Source: Sphingobium terrigena
GTDB lineage: Bacteria; Pseudomonadota; Alphaproteobacteria; Sphingomonadales; Sphingomonadaceae
DNA length: 64,000 bases
Assembly: GCF_003591655.1 (NCBI RefSeq)
Contig: NZ_QVRA01000005.1
Coordinates: 124,001 to 188,000 of the forward strand
Direction of reading: 5' to 3'
Of this stretch, positions 26,776-35,644 are shown piece after piece (position 1 is the stretch's first letter; every line of letters begins with the position of its first letter). Made by a program: the position numbers and the translations under genes. The notes under the pieces were generated by a model that saw only the letters and a list, made by a program, of their open reading frames with translations, did no database searches and was not told the DNA's origin.

Positions 26776-26947
26776 CCTTCATGGCGGCGGCGTGCAGCAG
26801 CGCCCCGGCCAGCAAGTCAGCGTCGAGAGCGTCAGCACCAGTTGCGGCGACCAGTTCGCCAAGCTGGCGCACGCGGCGCTCCTTGATGGCCTTCGCCTTG
26901 TCGGCGAGCGCCTTGAGTTCCGAATCAAAGTCCTTTGGCTTGCGCAT
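26642..26947 (-). CDS. traC: TraC-like conjugal transfer protein (copy 2)
   Basis: A 101-residue protein from the ATG giving MRKPKDFDSELKALADKAKA. It is very similar to copy 1 over the first ~75 residues and diverges in the C-terminal Pro/Gly-rich tail. The leader AATGGAGACTTTACG before the ATG is conserved in both copies and supports the start. It is divergent from the second TraA across the oriT-like site. Confidence 0.85.
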   Translation of the reverse strand: MRKPKDFDSELKALADKAKAIKERRVRQLGELVAATGADALDADLLAGALLHAAAMKDAATKEGWRKAGAAFFQGKVRQPAPRPDQQPEGALPLQGGAAPH

Positions 26948-27054
26948 CGTAAAGTCTCCATTGAGTGACAATGCGGCTATGATAGAAGAAGGCAGACGGT
27001 GACGCAGTAGAGTCGCTGGGACGGGATGACACCGCCTAGTCCCTGCTCGGAATT

Positions 27055-27095
27055 TATTCGAGGAGGGCGCGCTTATACGTCGTGCCGACGTGTGC
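27055..27095 (-). other. Putative oriT with nic region (copy 2)
   Basis: The inverted repeat ACGTCG-TGC-CGACGT occupies 27077-27091. On the minus strand it is followed by ATAAGCGCGCCCTCCTCG, matching the element 1 site (9635-9675) except for the loop and one base of the nic word. It lies between traC and traA in the same relation as copy 1. Further conserved blocks (GGGACTAGGCGGTGTCA, CGACTCTACTGCG) follow towards traC in both copies. Confidence 0.75.
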
Positions 27096-27120
27096 TTAGT
27101 GGCGTAGATGGATTGCCATC

Positions 27121-30100
27121 ATGGCAATCTATCATTTCTCGGTTCAGGTCATCGGTCGCGCTAGCGGGCGCAGTGCCGTTGCAGCCGCCGCCTATCGAGC
27201 GGCCGAGCGGCTGCACGACGAGCGACTGGACCGGGACCACGACTTCACCAACAAGTCAGGCGTCGTCCATTCGGAAATCCTCCTGCCCGAAGGTGCGCCC
27301 GAACGCTTCGCGGATCGGGAGAAGCTTTGGAACGAGGTCGAGGCGACCGAGAAGCGCAAGGACGCGCAGCTCGCCCGCGAAGTCGAGTTCGCCATTCCGC
27401 GCGAGATGAACCAGGCTCAGGGCATCGAGCTTGCACAGGATTTCGTGCGCGCGGAGTTTGTCGCGTCCGGCATGATCGCGGACCTCAATGTCCATTGGGA
27501 TGTCGGCGCGGACGGGCAGGCAAAGCCCCATGCCCATGTCATGCTCACCATGCGCGAGGTGGACGAGGATGGTTTCGGCGCGAAGGAGCGCGACTGGAAC
27601 AGAACCGAGCTTGTCGAGCAATGGCGTGAGCGCTGGGCGGATCATGTCAACGAACGCCTCGCTGCGCTCGACATAGATGCCCGTATCGACCACCGATCGC
27701 TGGAAGCGCAGGGGATCGAGCTTGAGCCGCAGGACAAGATCGGTTCCGCCGCGCAGCGCATGGGCGAGCGCGGGCTTGAGTCGGAGCGCATTGAGGATCA
27801 CCGCGCAATCGCCCAGCGCAACGGCGAACGTATCATCGCGGAGCCGCGCGTCGCGCTCGACGCGATCACGCACCAGCAGGCCACGTTCACGCGCCGCGAC
27901 ATGGCGATGTTCGTGCATCGTCATACGGACGGAAAGGACCAATTCGACCGCGCAATGAGCGCGGTGCGCGCCTCGCCCGATCTCGTCGAGCTTGGCAAGG
28001 ACGGACGCGGCGACGATCGGTTCACCAGCCGCGAGATGATCGAGACCGAGCAGCGGTTGCAACGGGCGACCGAGTTGATGGCCGAGCGCGAGTGGCATCG
28101 CGTTAACGAGAAGGACCGCGCCGCCGCGCTGGCGCGCGCAGAGGGGCGCGGGTTGCTGCTGACCGGCGAGCAGCGTGCGGCGTTTGAGCATGTGACGGAC
28201 GGGCGCGGATTGAGCGTCGTGGTCGGCTATGCCGGGACCGGCAAGAGCGCGATGCTCGGCGTGGCGCGCGAGGCGTGCGAGCGCGCGGGATATGAGGTGC
28301 GCGGCGCGGCGCTGTCGGGCATCGCGGCGGAGGGGTTGGAGAACAGCTCCGGCATCGCCTCGCGGACCATTGCCGGCCTTGAACATCAATGGGGACAGGG
28401 CCGCGAGCTTCTGACCGCGCGCGATGTGCTGGTCATAGACGAAGCCGGCATGGTCGGCACGCGCCAGATGGAGCGCGTCCTGTCCCATGCCGCCGACGCG
28501 GGCGCAAAGGTCGTATTGATCGGCGACCCGCAACAGTTGCAGGCGATCGAGGCGGGCGCGGCGTTCCGGGCGATCAACGAACGGCACGGCGGCGTCGAGA
28601 TCACCGAGATTCGCCGGCAGCGCGAGGGCTGGCAACAGGATGCGACCCGCCATCTTGCGACCGGCCGAACCGGCGAGGCCATCCGGGCCTATGCGGATCA
28701 CGGCATGGTGTATCAGGCCGAGACGCGCGAGGCTGCACGGAGCGAGCTTGTCGAGCGCTGGGATCGCGAGCGCATCGCCGCGCCGCAGCAGACCCGCATC
28801 ATCCTCACGCACACCAATGACGAGGTGCGCGAGTTGAACGAAGCGGCGCGCGAGCGGATGCGCGCGAGCCATGCGCTTGGTGATGACGTGCTGGTGAAGG
28901 CTGAGCGGGGCGCGCGGGTCTTCGCCAGTGGCGACCGCATCATGTTCCTGAAGAACGAGCGCGACTTGCAAGTGAAGAACGGCACGCTCGGCACGATCGA
29001 GAAGGTCAGCCCGGAGCATATCGCCGTCCGCACCGATGACGGGCGTTCCGTGGCGTTCGACACCAAGCACTATGCCCATGTCGATCATGGCTATGCCGCC
29101 ACGGTCCACAAGGCCCAGGGCATGAGCGTGGACCGCTCCCATATGCTCGCGACGCCGGGCATGGATCGGCACGGGGCCTATGTCGGCATGTCCCGCCACC
29201 GCGACGGCATGGGGCTCCACTATGGCCGCGACGACTTCAAGGACGAAGCCCGGCTTTTCCGCACCCTGTCGCGCGAGCGCGCCAAGGACATGGCGAGCGA
29301 CTATGAGCGCCGCGAGCCTGTGCAGGCATTCGCGGAGCGGCGGGGGATCAGCTTCGGCGAGCGTATCGCGGAAATCGCCCGCGCAGGCGCAGAGAAGGCG
29401 CGCGGGATCTTCGACGGGCTGCGCCTGTCGCTGCCGGGGCAGGATCGCGCGCCATCGGCCATGCCGGAGCGGCAGCGCGGCATGTTCGACGGCATCGACC
29501 TTGGCCGCTTCGTATCCCAGTCCGATCCTGCCCGCGAGCGGCAGCGCGAGCATGACCCGCAGCCGCTACGCGCGGGCGGCTTGCGCGGCGCGGTCGAGCG
29601 CTATGCGAGGGCGTGGCAAGCGATCGAGCAGACCCGCGCGCAGGGCATCGACGCCATGCCGCACCAGCGCGAGGCGCTGGATCGGGCGAGAGAGGCGCTG
29701 GACGCGATCCGGACCGAAGGCTCCACGGATTTGAACAGCGCGTTCCGGGGCGGCCCCGAACTGATCCGCGAGGCGGCGGAAGGGCGTGGCCAGGACGCCA
29801 TGCGCGCGATGCAGTCCGAAGCGGAAATCCGCATCGACCCGTTCCAGCGGGCCGACAGGTTCGTGGAAGGCTGGCAGCAACTGCGTCAGCAGCATGAGGA
29901 GTTGGTGCGTGACGGCGATTTCCGGGGCGCGAAGACCACCGCGCAGCACATGGCCGACATGGCCAAGAGCCTTGAGCGCGACGCCCAGCTTGAATCGGTG
30001 CTGGGCCTGCGCAGCCGCGAGCTTGGCCTTGAGATCGGCGCGGATATGGGACGCGGCCTGTCGCGCGACCTCGCCGATTCCATCCCCTTCGATCATGGCC

Positions 30101-30129
30101 GCGACATCAGCCGCGGCATGGAACGCTAG
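27121..30129 (+). CDS. traA: Ti-type conjugal transfer relaxase TraA (copy 2)
   Basis: A 1002-residue relaxase-helicase. N-terminal MAIYHFSVQVIGRASGRSAV, histidine motif KPHAHVMLTM, Walker A VGYAGTGKSAML, Walker B VLVIDEAGMVG, and the same C-terminal helical tail ending DHGRDISRGMER. It is clearly homologous to copy 1 along its full length but diverged throughout, so the duplication is old or the two elements arrived separately. It would nick the adjacent oriT. No mating-pair genes are present, so transfer would need a helper plasmid or ICE. Confidence 0.93.
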   Translation: MAIYHFSVQVIGRASGRSAVAAAAYRAAERLHDERLDRDHDFTNKSGVVHSEILLPEGAPERFADREKLWNEVEATEKRKDAQLAREVEFAIPREMNQAQGIELAQDFVRAEFVASGMIADLNVHWDVGADGQAKPHAHVMLTMREVDEDGFGAKERDWNRTELVEQWRERWADHVNERLAALDIDARIDHRSLEAQGIELEPQDKIGSAAQRMGERGLESERIEDHRAIAQRNGERIIAEPRVALDAITHQQATFTRRDMAMFVHRHTDGKDQFDRAMSAVRASPDLVELGKDGRGDDRFTSREMIETEQRLQRATELMAEREWHRVNEKDRAAALARAEGRGLLLTGEQRAAFEHVTDGRGLSVVVGYAGTGKSAMLGVAREACERAGYEVRGAALSGIAAEGLENSSGIASRTIAGLEHQWGQGRELLTARDVLVIDEAGMVGTRQMERVLSHAADAGAKVVLIGDPQQLQAIEAGAAFRAINERHGGVEITEIRRQREGWQQDATRHLATGRTGEAIRAYADHGMVYQAETREAARSELVERWDRERIAAPQQTRIILTHTNDEVRELNEAARERMRASHALGDDVLVKAERGARVFASGDRIMFLKNERDLQVKNGTLGTIEKVSPEHIAVRTDDGRSVAFDTKHYAHVDHGYAATVHKAQGMSVDRSHMLATPGMDRHGAYVGMSRHRDGMGLHYGRDDFKDEARLFRTLSRERAKDMASDYERREPVQAFAERRGISFGERIAEIARAGAEKARGIFDGLRLSLPGQDRAPSAMPERQRGMFDGIDLGRFVSQSDPARERQREHDPQPLRAGGLRGAVERYARAWQAIEQTRAQGIDAMPHQREALDRAREALDAIRTEGSTDLNSAFRGGPELIREAAEGRGQDAMRAMQSEAEIRIDPFQRADRFVEGWQQLRQQHEELVRDGDFRGAKTTAQHMADMAKSLERDAQLESVLGLRSRELGLEIGADMGRGLSRDLADSIPFDHGRDISRGMER

Positions 30130-30145
30130 ACAAGGAGAATGGCAG

Positions 30146-30901
30146 ATGGACGAGCATAGCCTGTTAAGGGAGCCGGACCCCGAACCGCAGGCCGGAACGG
30201 CGGCGGAGGCGTTTGCGCGCCTGGCGGCGCGTGTGGAGGCGATGGAGGGCCGGCTTGAAGGACGCATGGCGGTGATCGCCCGCGCTCTTGAACATATCGC
30301 CGTCGAGAAACAGAGCATCGAGGTTCCCGACTACAATCCGACGCTCGGCAAGATCAACGCCAGCATCGCCGACCTCGCCAAGCGCATGAAGGCGGTCGAG
30401 CAGTCGGAGGCGCTACGGATCACGCCGGAGAGCATGGCCGAGCGGATCGCGGCGGCGGCGGAAGCGGCGCGCGAGACTGACAAGGCAAGCATCAAGGACG
30501 CCCGCGAGCTTCAACGCCAAGCCGTCGCCGCCATGACCCGGACGACCGGCACGCTGCGCGCGAAGGAGGAACAACGGCGGCATTTGCTCTGTGCCATTGG
30601 TAGCGCGATGCTCGCCACATCCCTCCTATGGCTGGTCTATCCGGGTTGGGCAGCAAGCATGGCCCCGCAAAGCTGGCACTGGCCCGAACGGGTCGCGCGC
30701 CGCGCGATAGGCGAGCCGACTTTATGGGACGCGGGCATCCGACTGATGCAGGCCGGAAACCAGGAAGGCTGGCAGGCCATCGTTGCTGCCGCCGATATGC
30801 GGCAGGCGAACCGTGACACCATCGCCACGTGCGAGCGGGCGGCGGCCAAAGCCAGAAAGCCGGTGCGATGCACCATCGAAGTAGAAAGGCGGGAATCTTA
30901 G
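30146..30901 (+). CDS. DUF6118 family protein (copy 2)
   Basis: A 251-residue protein from ATG at 30146 with AAGGAGA just upstream. It shares the helical N-terminal half (GRMAVIARALEHIAVEKQSI), one membrane segment (AMLATSLLWLVYPGWAAS) and the C-terminal ERVARRAIGEPTLWDAGIRL block with copy 1. It ends 18 bp before the broken end of an acetaldehyde dehydrogenase gene, so it marks the border between element core and catabolic cargo. Confidence 0.8.
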   Translation: MDEHSLLREPDPEPQAGTAAEAFARLAARVEAMEGRLEGRMAVIARALEHIAVEKQSIEVPDYNPTLGKINASIADLAKRMKAVEQSEALRITPESMAERIAAAAEAARETDKASIKDARELQRQAVAAMTRTTGTLRAKEEQRRHLLCAIGSAMLATSLLWLVYPGWAASMAPQSWHWPERVARRAIGEPTLWDAGIRLMQAGNQEGWQAIVAAADMRQANRDTIATCERAAAKARKPVRCTIEVERRES

Positions 30902-30918
30902 CAAGTTGGGGGCAGACG

Positions 30919-31424
30919 TCACGAAGCGGACGGGCCTGCCGATTTCGACGCGATCGAGGCGACGATCTCGGCATAGTGCACTTGCGCCACCGAGGACACC
31001 GCCGCGATGACCGGGATTGTCGCCTGACCGCCACACGTCACCATGTTGACGTTGGGCGCATCGAGATGTGCGTCGCCATTGACCACCGGGATCACATAAG
31101 GGCCGACGACTGCCCGGGGTCTGATCGATCATCACTTTGCCCGCACCGGTCACCACTGCGCTGTGGCGCGCATGTGTTGCGGCGGAGGTTGCATCGAACA
31201 AGATGCCGATCTCGTTCCATATCGGCAGTGCCTGCAGGCCCTCGATCCGTGAGTGCGTGGTGGCGACACCCAGTCGTCCGGCGCGTTTCAGGCCGTCCGA
31301 GTCCGAATCGATCCCGACCGGCGCGCCCATTTCGAGCAAGCTTGGAATAGTGCATGATCTTGATCATCAGATCGGTGCCGATGTTGCCCGATCCGATGAT
31401 CGCGGCCTTGACCTTGCTGCTCAT
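30919..31424 (-). pseudogene. mhpF: Acetaldehyde dehydrogenase (acylating), frameshifted and truncated
   Basis: The start [20 protein letters not shown] (NAD-binding Rossmann motif) is intact and overlaps the hydratase stop by 4 bp. A one-base insertion after HYSKL shifts the frame. It continues as LEMGAPVGIDSDSDGLKRAG up to MIDQTP, where a second one-base insertion shifts it again. The third frame reads [20 protein letters not shown] and ends at [13 protein letters not shown]. The remaining ~150 C-terminal residues of the usual 310 are missing. The intact enzyme converts acetaldehyde and CoA to acetyl-CoA at the end of meta-cleavage pathways. The partner aldolase (mhpE) is absent too. Confidence 0.85.
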
Positions 31425-32209
31425 GCGGGCCCTCCTTCGTAGCTGAAGCTTGCTCTGCCTAGGCCGCCGATGTGGGCTTCCACCCGATCGCCCGGCATCA
31501 GCGCGACCATCGGACCGAGCGCGCCGGTCAACACGATATCGCCCGCCTTCAGTGGCTGCCCGGCAGCGGACAGTGTGCGTGCGAGCCACGCAGCGGCGTT
31601 GAGCGGATGGCCAAGGCAGGCAGCCCCAGCGCCGAGCGAGGCGATCGCGCCGTTTACCTCAAGCACCATGCCGCAGGTGTAAAGGTCGAGGCCCACCAGC
31701 TTGTGCGCCTCTCGGCCCAGCACGAAGAACCCGGAGGATCCGTTGTCGGCCACGGTATCGGCGAATGAGATTTTCCAGTCGGCGATGCGGCTATCGACGA
31801 TCTCGATAGCGGCGACCGCGTGATCGGTTGCGGCAACGACAGCCTCTCGCGTCGCCTTGGGATTGTCGAGACCTCGGCCGAGCACGATCGCGACCTCGGC
31901 CTCGACCTTCGGCTGCAGCAGTCTGGATGCGGCCAGGACGCCGCCATCGGCGATGCGCATATCGTCGAAAAGCACGCCGAAGTCCGGTTGGTCGACGCCA
32001 AGCTGGGCCTGCACCGCCTTCGCCGTCAGCCCCACCTTGCGCCCGATGATGCGCCGGCCGGCGTTCTGCCAAAATCGCGTGTTGATCGCCTGTACGGCGT
32101 AGGCACCGTCCGCGTCGGTCGGTTCCAGGATGTGCCGGAGCGACGGAATCGTGCCGTCACTATAGGCACGGCGCAAATCGGCTGCAGCCACCTCATACAG
32201 TACGGTCAT
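31421..32209 (-). CDS. mhpD: 2-keto-4-pentenoate hydratase family protein
   Basis: A 262-residue protein of the MhpD/fumarylacetoacetase-like family. Conserved blocks are [20 protein letters not shown], the metal-binding [15 protein letters not shown] (Glu-x-Glu), [20 protein letters not shown] and the C-terminal [20 protein letters not shown]. The enzyme adds water to 2-hydroxypenta-2,4-dienoate-type products of meta-cleavage to give 4-hydroxy-2-oxo acids. It is followed by the broken acetaldehyde dehydrogenase and preceded by an NmrA-like gene, all leftward, behind a GntR-type operator word. Confidence 0.9.
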   Translation of the reverse strand: MTVLYEVAAADLRRAYSDGTIPSLRHILEPTDADGAYAVQAINTRFWQNAGRRIIGRKVGLTAKAVQAQLGVDQPDFGVLFDDMRIADGGVLAASRLLQPKVEAEVAIVLGRGLDNPKATREAVVAATDHAVAAIEIVDSRIADWKISFADTVADNGSSGFFVLGREAHKLVGLDLYTCGMVLEVNGAIASLGAGAACLGHPLNAAAWLARTLSAAGQPLKAGDIVLTGALGPMVALMPGDRVEAHIGGLGRASFSYEGGPA

Positions 32210-32324
32210 TTCTTCTCCTTCAAACGCTCGCCAAGCTATTTCGATATGAAATGACCATGATTTGAAAGGTGGCCCTTTCAGTCACGGGAAGGGGATGGAT
32301 CGAGCTATCCAGCCAACGAGACGA

Positions 32325-33203
32325 TCACCTGATAGTGAGACCATTGCGCAGCAACGCGCGATGCCGAGACACCCACGAATGGAAGTTTTCCATCGAGCCC
32401 AACAGAGCGCGTCCGGACTCCATCGACGCCAGCGCCCTCGAACTCCCGATCAGGCGGAACAATCCCGCGCCTTGTGGCCATCGAGCGGCGAATTGATCGA
32501 GCGGAATGGTCGCTGCCGCCACCGGGATGCCAAGCTCCTCCGAGAAGGTTTTCGCAATAGAAGCAAAACTGATATGCTCTCCGGCGAGCTCATATACCTC
32601 CCCTGCATGGCGCGCGGGATCGGAGGCGATGGCTACGGCCGATCGCCCGATATCGTCGATCGTGACAACGTCCAGCATTGCCTCCAACGGAAGCGGCAGG
32701 GCAACTTCTTGGCCATTTGTGCCGGGACGGATGCCAAACCGCTCTATAAAAATTTCCATGAACAATCCGGGGCGGGTGATCGTCGCGGGTACCTCCAGTT
32801 CCGCGATCCGTTCCTCGATCGCTCGCTTCGACCCCATCGCCAGAACGCCCCTGGCGTCCGCGATCACTGCCGACTGATATATAAGGTGAGGCGTTCCAAC
32901 TTCGGCTGCCGCGTCGCAGACATTGATACCCTGTACCGCCTGGCCAATATCCCATCGGTTGCCGAGCGAAGGCCCGGACAAATAGACTGCGGCGGTGTCG
33001 GCGATCGCTTCTCTGATCGAGGCCCTGTTATCGAGATCGGCTGTGATCGTTTGTGCACCGAGTGCCGCGAGCGCGCGCGCCGCTTCGCCCTCCGTGTTGC
33101 GGGTAGCCGCACGCACGATCCAACCTGCGTTGAGAAGATGACGGGCGACCGCACCGCCTGCGAGGCCGGTCGCACCAAAAACGGTGATGGTGGTCGAGTT
33201 CAT
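32325..33203 (-). CDS. NmrA-like NAD(P)-binding protein (copy 1)
   Basis: A 292-residue atypical short-chain reductase. The N-terminal dinucleotide-binding loop is VFGATGLAGGAVARHLLNAG, followed by the Arg of AATRN that reads NADP-type cofactors in this family. There is no YxxxK pair in the usual place, as expected for NmrA-like proteins, which act as redox sensors or oxidoreductases. The gene at 52839-53705 is a clear paralogue in the second half of the cluster. It is the first gene of a leftward operon with mhpD. The substrate is unknown. Confidence 0.85.
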   Translation of the reverse strand: MNSTTITVFGATGLAGGAVARHLLNAGWIVRAATRNTEGEAARALAALGAQTITADLDNRASIREAIADTAAVYLSGPSLGNRWDIGQAVQGINVCDAAAEVGTPHLIYQSAVIADARGVLAMGSKRAIEERIAELEVPATITRPGLFMEIFIERFGIRPGTNGQEVALPLPLEAMLDVVTIDDIGRSAVAIASDPARHAGEVYELAGEHISFASIAKTFSEELGIPVAAATIPLDQFAARWPQGAGLFRLIGSSRALASMESGRALLGSMENFHSWVSRHRALLRNGLTIR

Positions 33204-33225
33204 CTGTCCATCTCACTCCCATTAA

Positions 33226-33238
33226 GTATTCGGTATAC
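33226..33238. promoter_or_regulatory. GntR-type operator word, site 1
   Basis: GTATTCGGTATAC lies 22 bp upstream of the NmrA-like start codon. The identical 13-mer occurs before the Rieske gene (39070) and before the GntR gene (44402). Outer arms GTAT/ATAC form a short dyad, as expected for an FCD-type GntR dimer. Confidence 0.65.
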
Positions 33239-33336
33239 TGATATTACGCGTCGCGCGGCCAGTGTAAAGCGCGGCTGCCGCAGAAGGAATGCAGGAGATT
33301 GGTGGGAGCGCCAAGGTCGTGATGCAGTTAGAATCG

Positions 33337-33349
33337 GAATGCGGTATAC
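33337..33349. promoter_or_regulatory. GntR-type operator word, site 2 (degenerate)
   Basis: GAATGCGGTATAC matches the 13-mer at 11 of 13 positions. It lies 94 bp upstream of the nitrilase start, on the other side of the divergent promoter region from site 1. Confidence 0.45.
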
Positions 33350-33443
33350 ATTGATCCTTTACTCGGTGATCGAAGATTGCCATGCTCGGCTGCGACAATC
33401 CTTCCCTGACTCGATGCCGTGATGTGCGGCGAAAGGAGTTTCG

Positions 33444-34490
33444 ATGACTGATCCCGTCAAAAGCATCCGCGTCGCAGCCGCTCAGATTTCTCCTGTTTTC
33501 CTCGATCGGGAGGCGACCGTCGACAAGGCCATCGAGCATATCGCGGTTGCCGCGAAGCAGGGCGTCAATCTCATAGCATTCGGTGAGGCATGGTTGCCCG
33601 GCTATCCTTGGTGGATCTATCTGGTCTCGCCGATCAAGGGCTTTCCGTTCGCGCAGCGCCTCTATAAAAACGCGGTCGAAGTTCCGAGTCATACCACGGA
33701 TCGCCTTTGCAAGGCCGCGCGCGACAATGGCATTTATGTGGTGATCGGCCTCACCGAAAAGGACCGCGGCAGTCTCTATCTCGCCCAGCTTTTTATCAGT
33801 CCGGAAGGGCGTATTATCGGGCATCGCCGCAAGCTCAAGCCGACGCACAATGAGCGCGCCGTCTGGGGCGAAGGCGACGGTAGCGACATCATCGTCATCA
33901 AGACCGATTTTGGCAATGTCGGCGCGCTCAATTGCTGGGAGCATCTCCAGCCGCTCACCCGGTTCGCGATGAACCATCTGAACGAACAGATTCACGTCTC
34001 GGCCTGGCCGGGCTTCTCGCTCTATACCGGGATCATACATTCGTTCAGCGCCGAGGCCAATCTGGCGGCGTCGCGATCCTATGCGCTGGAAACCCAGAGC
34101 TTCGTGATCCATGTGGGTCCACATACCGACGAGGCAACCGTGGCGATGCTGTGCGACGATGAGCATAGCGCGAGCTTGCTACGTGTGGGTGGTGGCTATT
34201 CCGAGATTATCGACCCTAACGGCAGGACGATCGGCGGGCCGCTCGAACCCGACACCGAAGGGCTTGTTATCGCGGACTGCGATCTTTCGCTGATCGGCGC
34301 CGCACGTATGGCGAACGATCCGGCCGGACACTATGCGAGGGCCGATGTCCTGCAGCTCGTGTTCAATCGCAGCCCTCGCCGCGCGGTTATTTTCCGGGAC
34401 GTCGATCCGCAGGATGGACCGAAGGAAGCCGCCGAACCGCCGACGCTCCTATCGGTCGCACCACCAGAAGCGCACGTGGCCGAACTCTAG
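33444..34490 (+). CDS. Nitrilase
   Basis: A 348-residue carbon-nitrogen hydrolase with all three catalytic elements: Glu in FGEAWLPGYPWW (about residue 48), Lys in HRRKLKPTHNER (about 134) and Cys in GALNCWEHLQP (about 168). The length and the CWE(H)LQP signature fit true nitrilases, which turn nitriles directly into carboxylic acids and ammonia, rather than amidases. It is followed 11 bp later by an aldoxime dehydratase, the classical aldoxime-nitrile pathway pair. It is divergent from the NmrA-mhpD operon with operator words between. Confidence 0.93.
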   Translation: MTDPVKSIRVAAAQISPVFLDREATVDKAIEHIAVAAKQGVNLIAFGEAWLPGYPWWIYLVSPIKGFPFAQRLYKNAVEVPSHTTDRLCKAARDNGIYVVIGLTEKDRGSLYLAQLFISPEGRIIGHRRKLKPTHNERAVWGEGDGSDIIVIKTDFGNVGALNCWEHLQPLTRFAMNHLNEQIHVSAWPGFSLYTGIIHSFSAEANLAASRSYALETQSFVIHVGPHTDEATVAMLCDDEHSASLLRVGGGYSEIIDPNGRTIGGPLEPDTEGLVIADCDLSLIGAARMANDPAGHYARADVLQLVFNRSPRRAVIFRDVDPQDGPKEAAEPPTLLSVAPPEAHVAEL

Positions 34491-34501
34491 GATTTTGGGA
34501 C

Positions 34502-35542
34502 ATGCCCGAAAAACGGTTGCCGGAGAACTGGACCCCGCCCTATCCAGTGTGGATACCCGATTTCGGCGGGACGATCGAGAATATCGTGGTCGCTTATTTC
34601 GCCGAACAGCTTCCTTCCGGCGCCGACATCGGAGAGCTTCCCGGTGCGATGGATGCCGCGCTCGCGCATGAGGCGGCGCCTGCCACCGTGGAGCGCGCAG
34701 CCTTCGTCGACCATGACGGACGGCGCAACGATGTCTATCTTGCCTACTGGCTTTCTGTGAGCAGCTATCGAAGCTGGTGGGATACGAGCGACTTCGGCGC
34801 ATGGTGGGACCATGCCGACCGCGAGACAGGCAGCTCTGGCTTCTGGCGCGAAGTGCATGTGCAGCCCGTCCGGCGCCTCGAATCCAACACGTCCACCATC
34901 CATCCTGCTGCAACTCAAAAGGGGGTGACGCGGGCCGCGCCGGGGCTGCGAGGTCCGATCCCCGAGATCGGTTACTGGGGTGCTGCGCGGGACCGGATTC
35001 CTGACTCTGCAAGCGACGACTTCGCGCCGACCCGATCCTGGGAAGAGCCGATGACGGCTGAAAGTAATAGCCTGGGCCGGCGGGTCAGCCGGTCCTTCGC
35101 GAGCAATATGGTCATGATCCGATCGGGACAGGACTGGACCCGATCGGGTGCCGATGAACTGCTGACCTATCGGACACTGGTTGAGCCGGTACTGGACGAA
35201 GGCATGGCGTTCCTGATCGGCCATCCTGCCGAAACCGGCTGTGTGTCATGCCGTCCGATGCGTCAACTGGACGTCGCGACCGGCGCGCAGCTCGAGCAGA
35301 CGTTCACCACGGCCTATTTCCTCTCGCTCCATCATCTCGAGCAATGGGCATGGCACCATCCCACCCACGAGGCGATCTATCACAAGGCGCAGGAGATGAT
35401 CCGCGCATGTGCCTATCAGCTGGACCTGCAGCTTTGGCATGAAGTGCTGATCCTCGATCAGGGCAGCGAGGCGGAATATGTCAACTGCTCCGGCGCAGTG
35501 GGCCTTCTGCGCCTCGGCCCGATGGGCGTGCCGGCCGCTTGA
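34502..35542 (+). CDS. Aldoxime dehydratase
   Basis: A 346-residue protein of the phenylacetaldoxime dehydratase (Oxd) family. N-terminal PYPVWIPDFGG, internal SYRSWWDTSDFGAWWDH and EIGYWGAARDRIPDS, and the C-terminal segment SLHHLEQWAWHHPTHEAIY, which should contain the proximal haem-ligand histidine. These haem enzymes dehydrate aldoximes to nitriles, which the upstream nitrilase would hydrolyse. The start ATG is 11 bp after the nitrilase stop. The natural substrate is inferred to be an aryl or arylacetaldoxime from the neighbouring aromatic ring-cleavage genes. Confidence 0.92.
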   Translation: MPEKRLPENWTPPYPVWIPDFGGTIENIVVAYFAEQLPSGADIGELPGAMDAALAHEAAPATVERAAFVDHDGRRNDVYLAYWLSVSSYRSWWDTSDFGAWWDHADRETGSSGFWREVHVQPVRRLESNTSTIHPAATQKGVTRAAPGLRGPIPEIGYWGAARDRIPDSASDDFAPTRSWEEPMTAESNSLGRRVSRSFASNMVMIRSGQDWTRSGADELLTYRTLVEPVLDEGMAFLIGHPAETGCVSCRPMRQLDVATGAQLEQTFTTAYFLSLHHLEQWAWHHPTHEAIYHKAQEMIRACAYQLDLQLWHEVLILDQGSEAEYVNCSGAVGLLRLGPMGVPAA

Positions 35543-35644
35543 CGGGACTACCGCGCGGATTGCCATCTGCTTGCACCGGGGATGAAGGTCGTTCGATACG
35601 AGCCGCCGCTTGTAAACAGTGCCGGGGAAAACCGGCTGCGCCTT

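Noticed and set aside
27256..29553. Long open frame (765 codons) on the minus strand opposite TraA copy 2
   Set aside because: It is a high-GC shadow of the relaxase-helicase reading frame, without domains or a ribosome-binding site. A similar shadow exists opposite copy 1.
5838..30901. Interpretation as one element with a recent large inverted duplication
   Set aside because: The copies differ throughout, have different integrases and carry unequal extra genes (NYN, sigma-like, STN fusion), so two separate related elements fit better.
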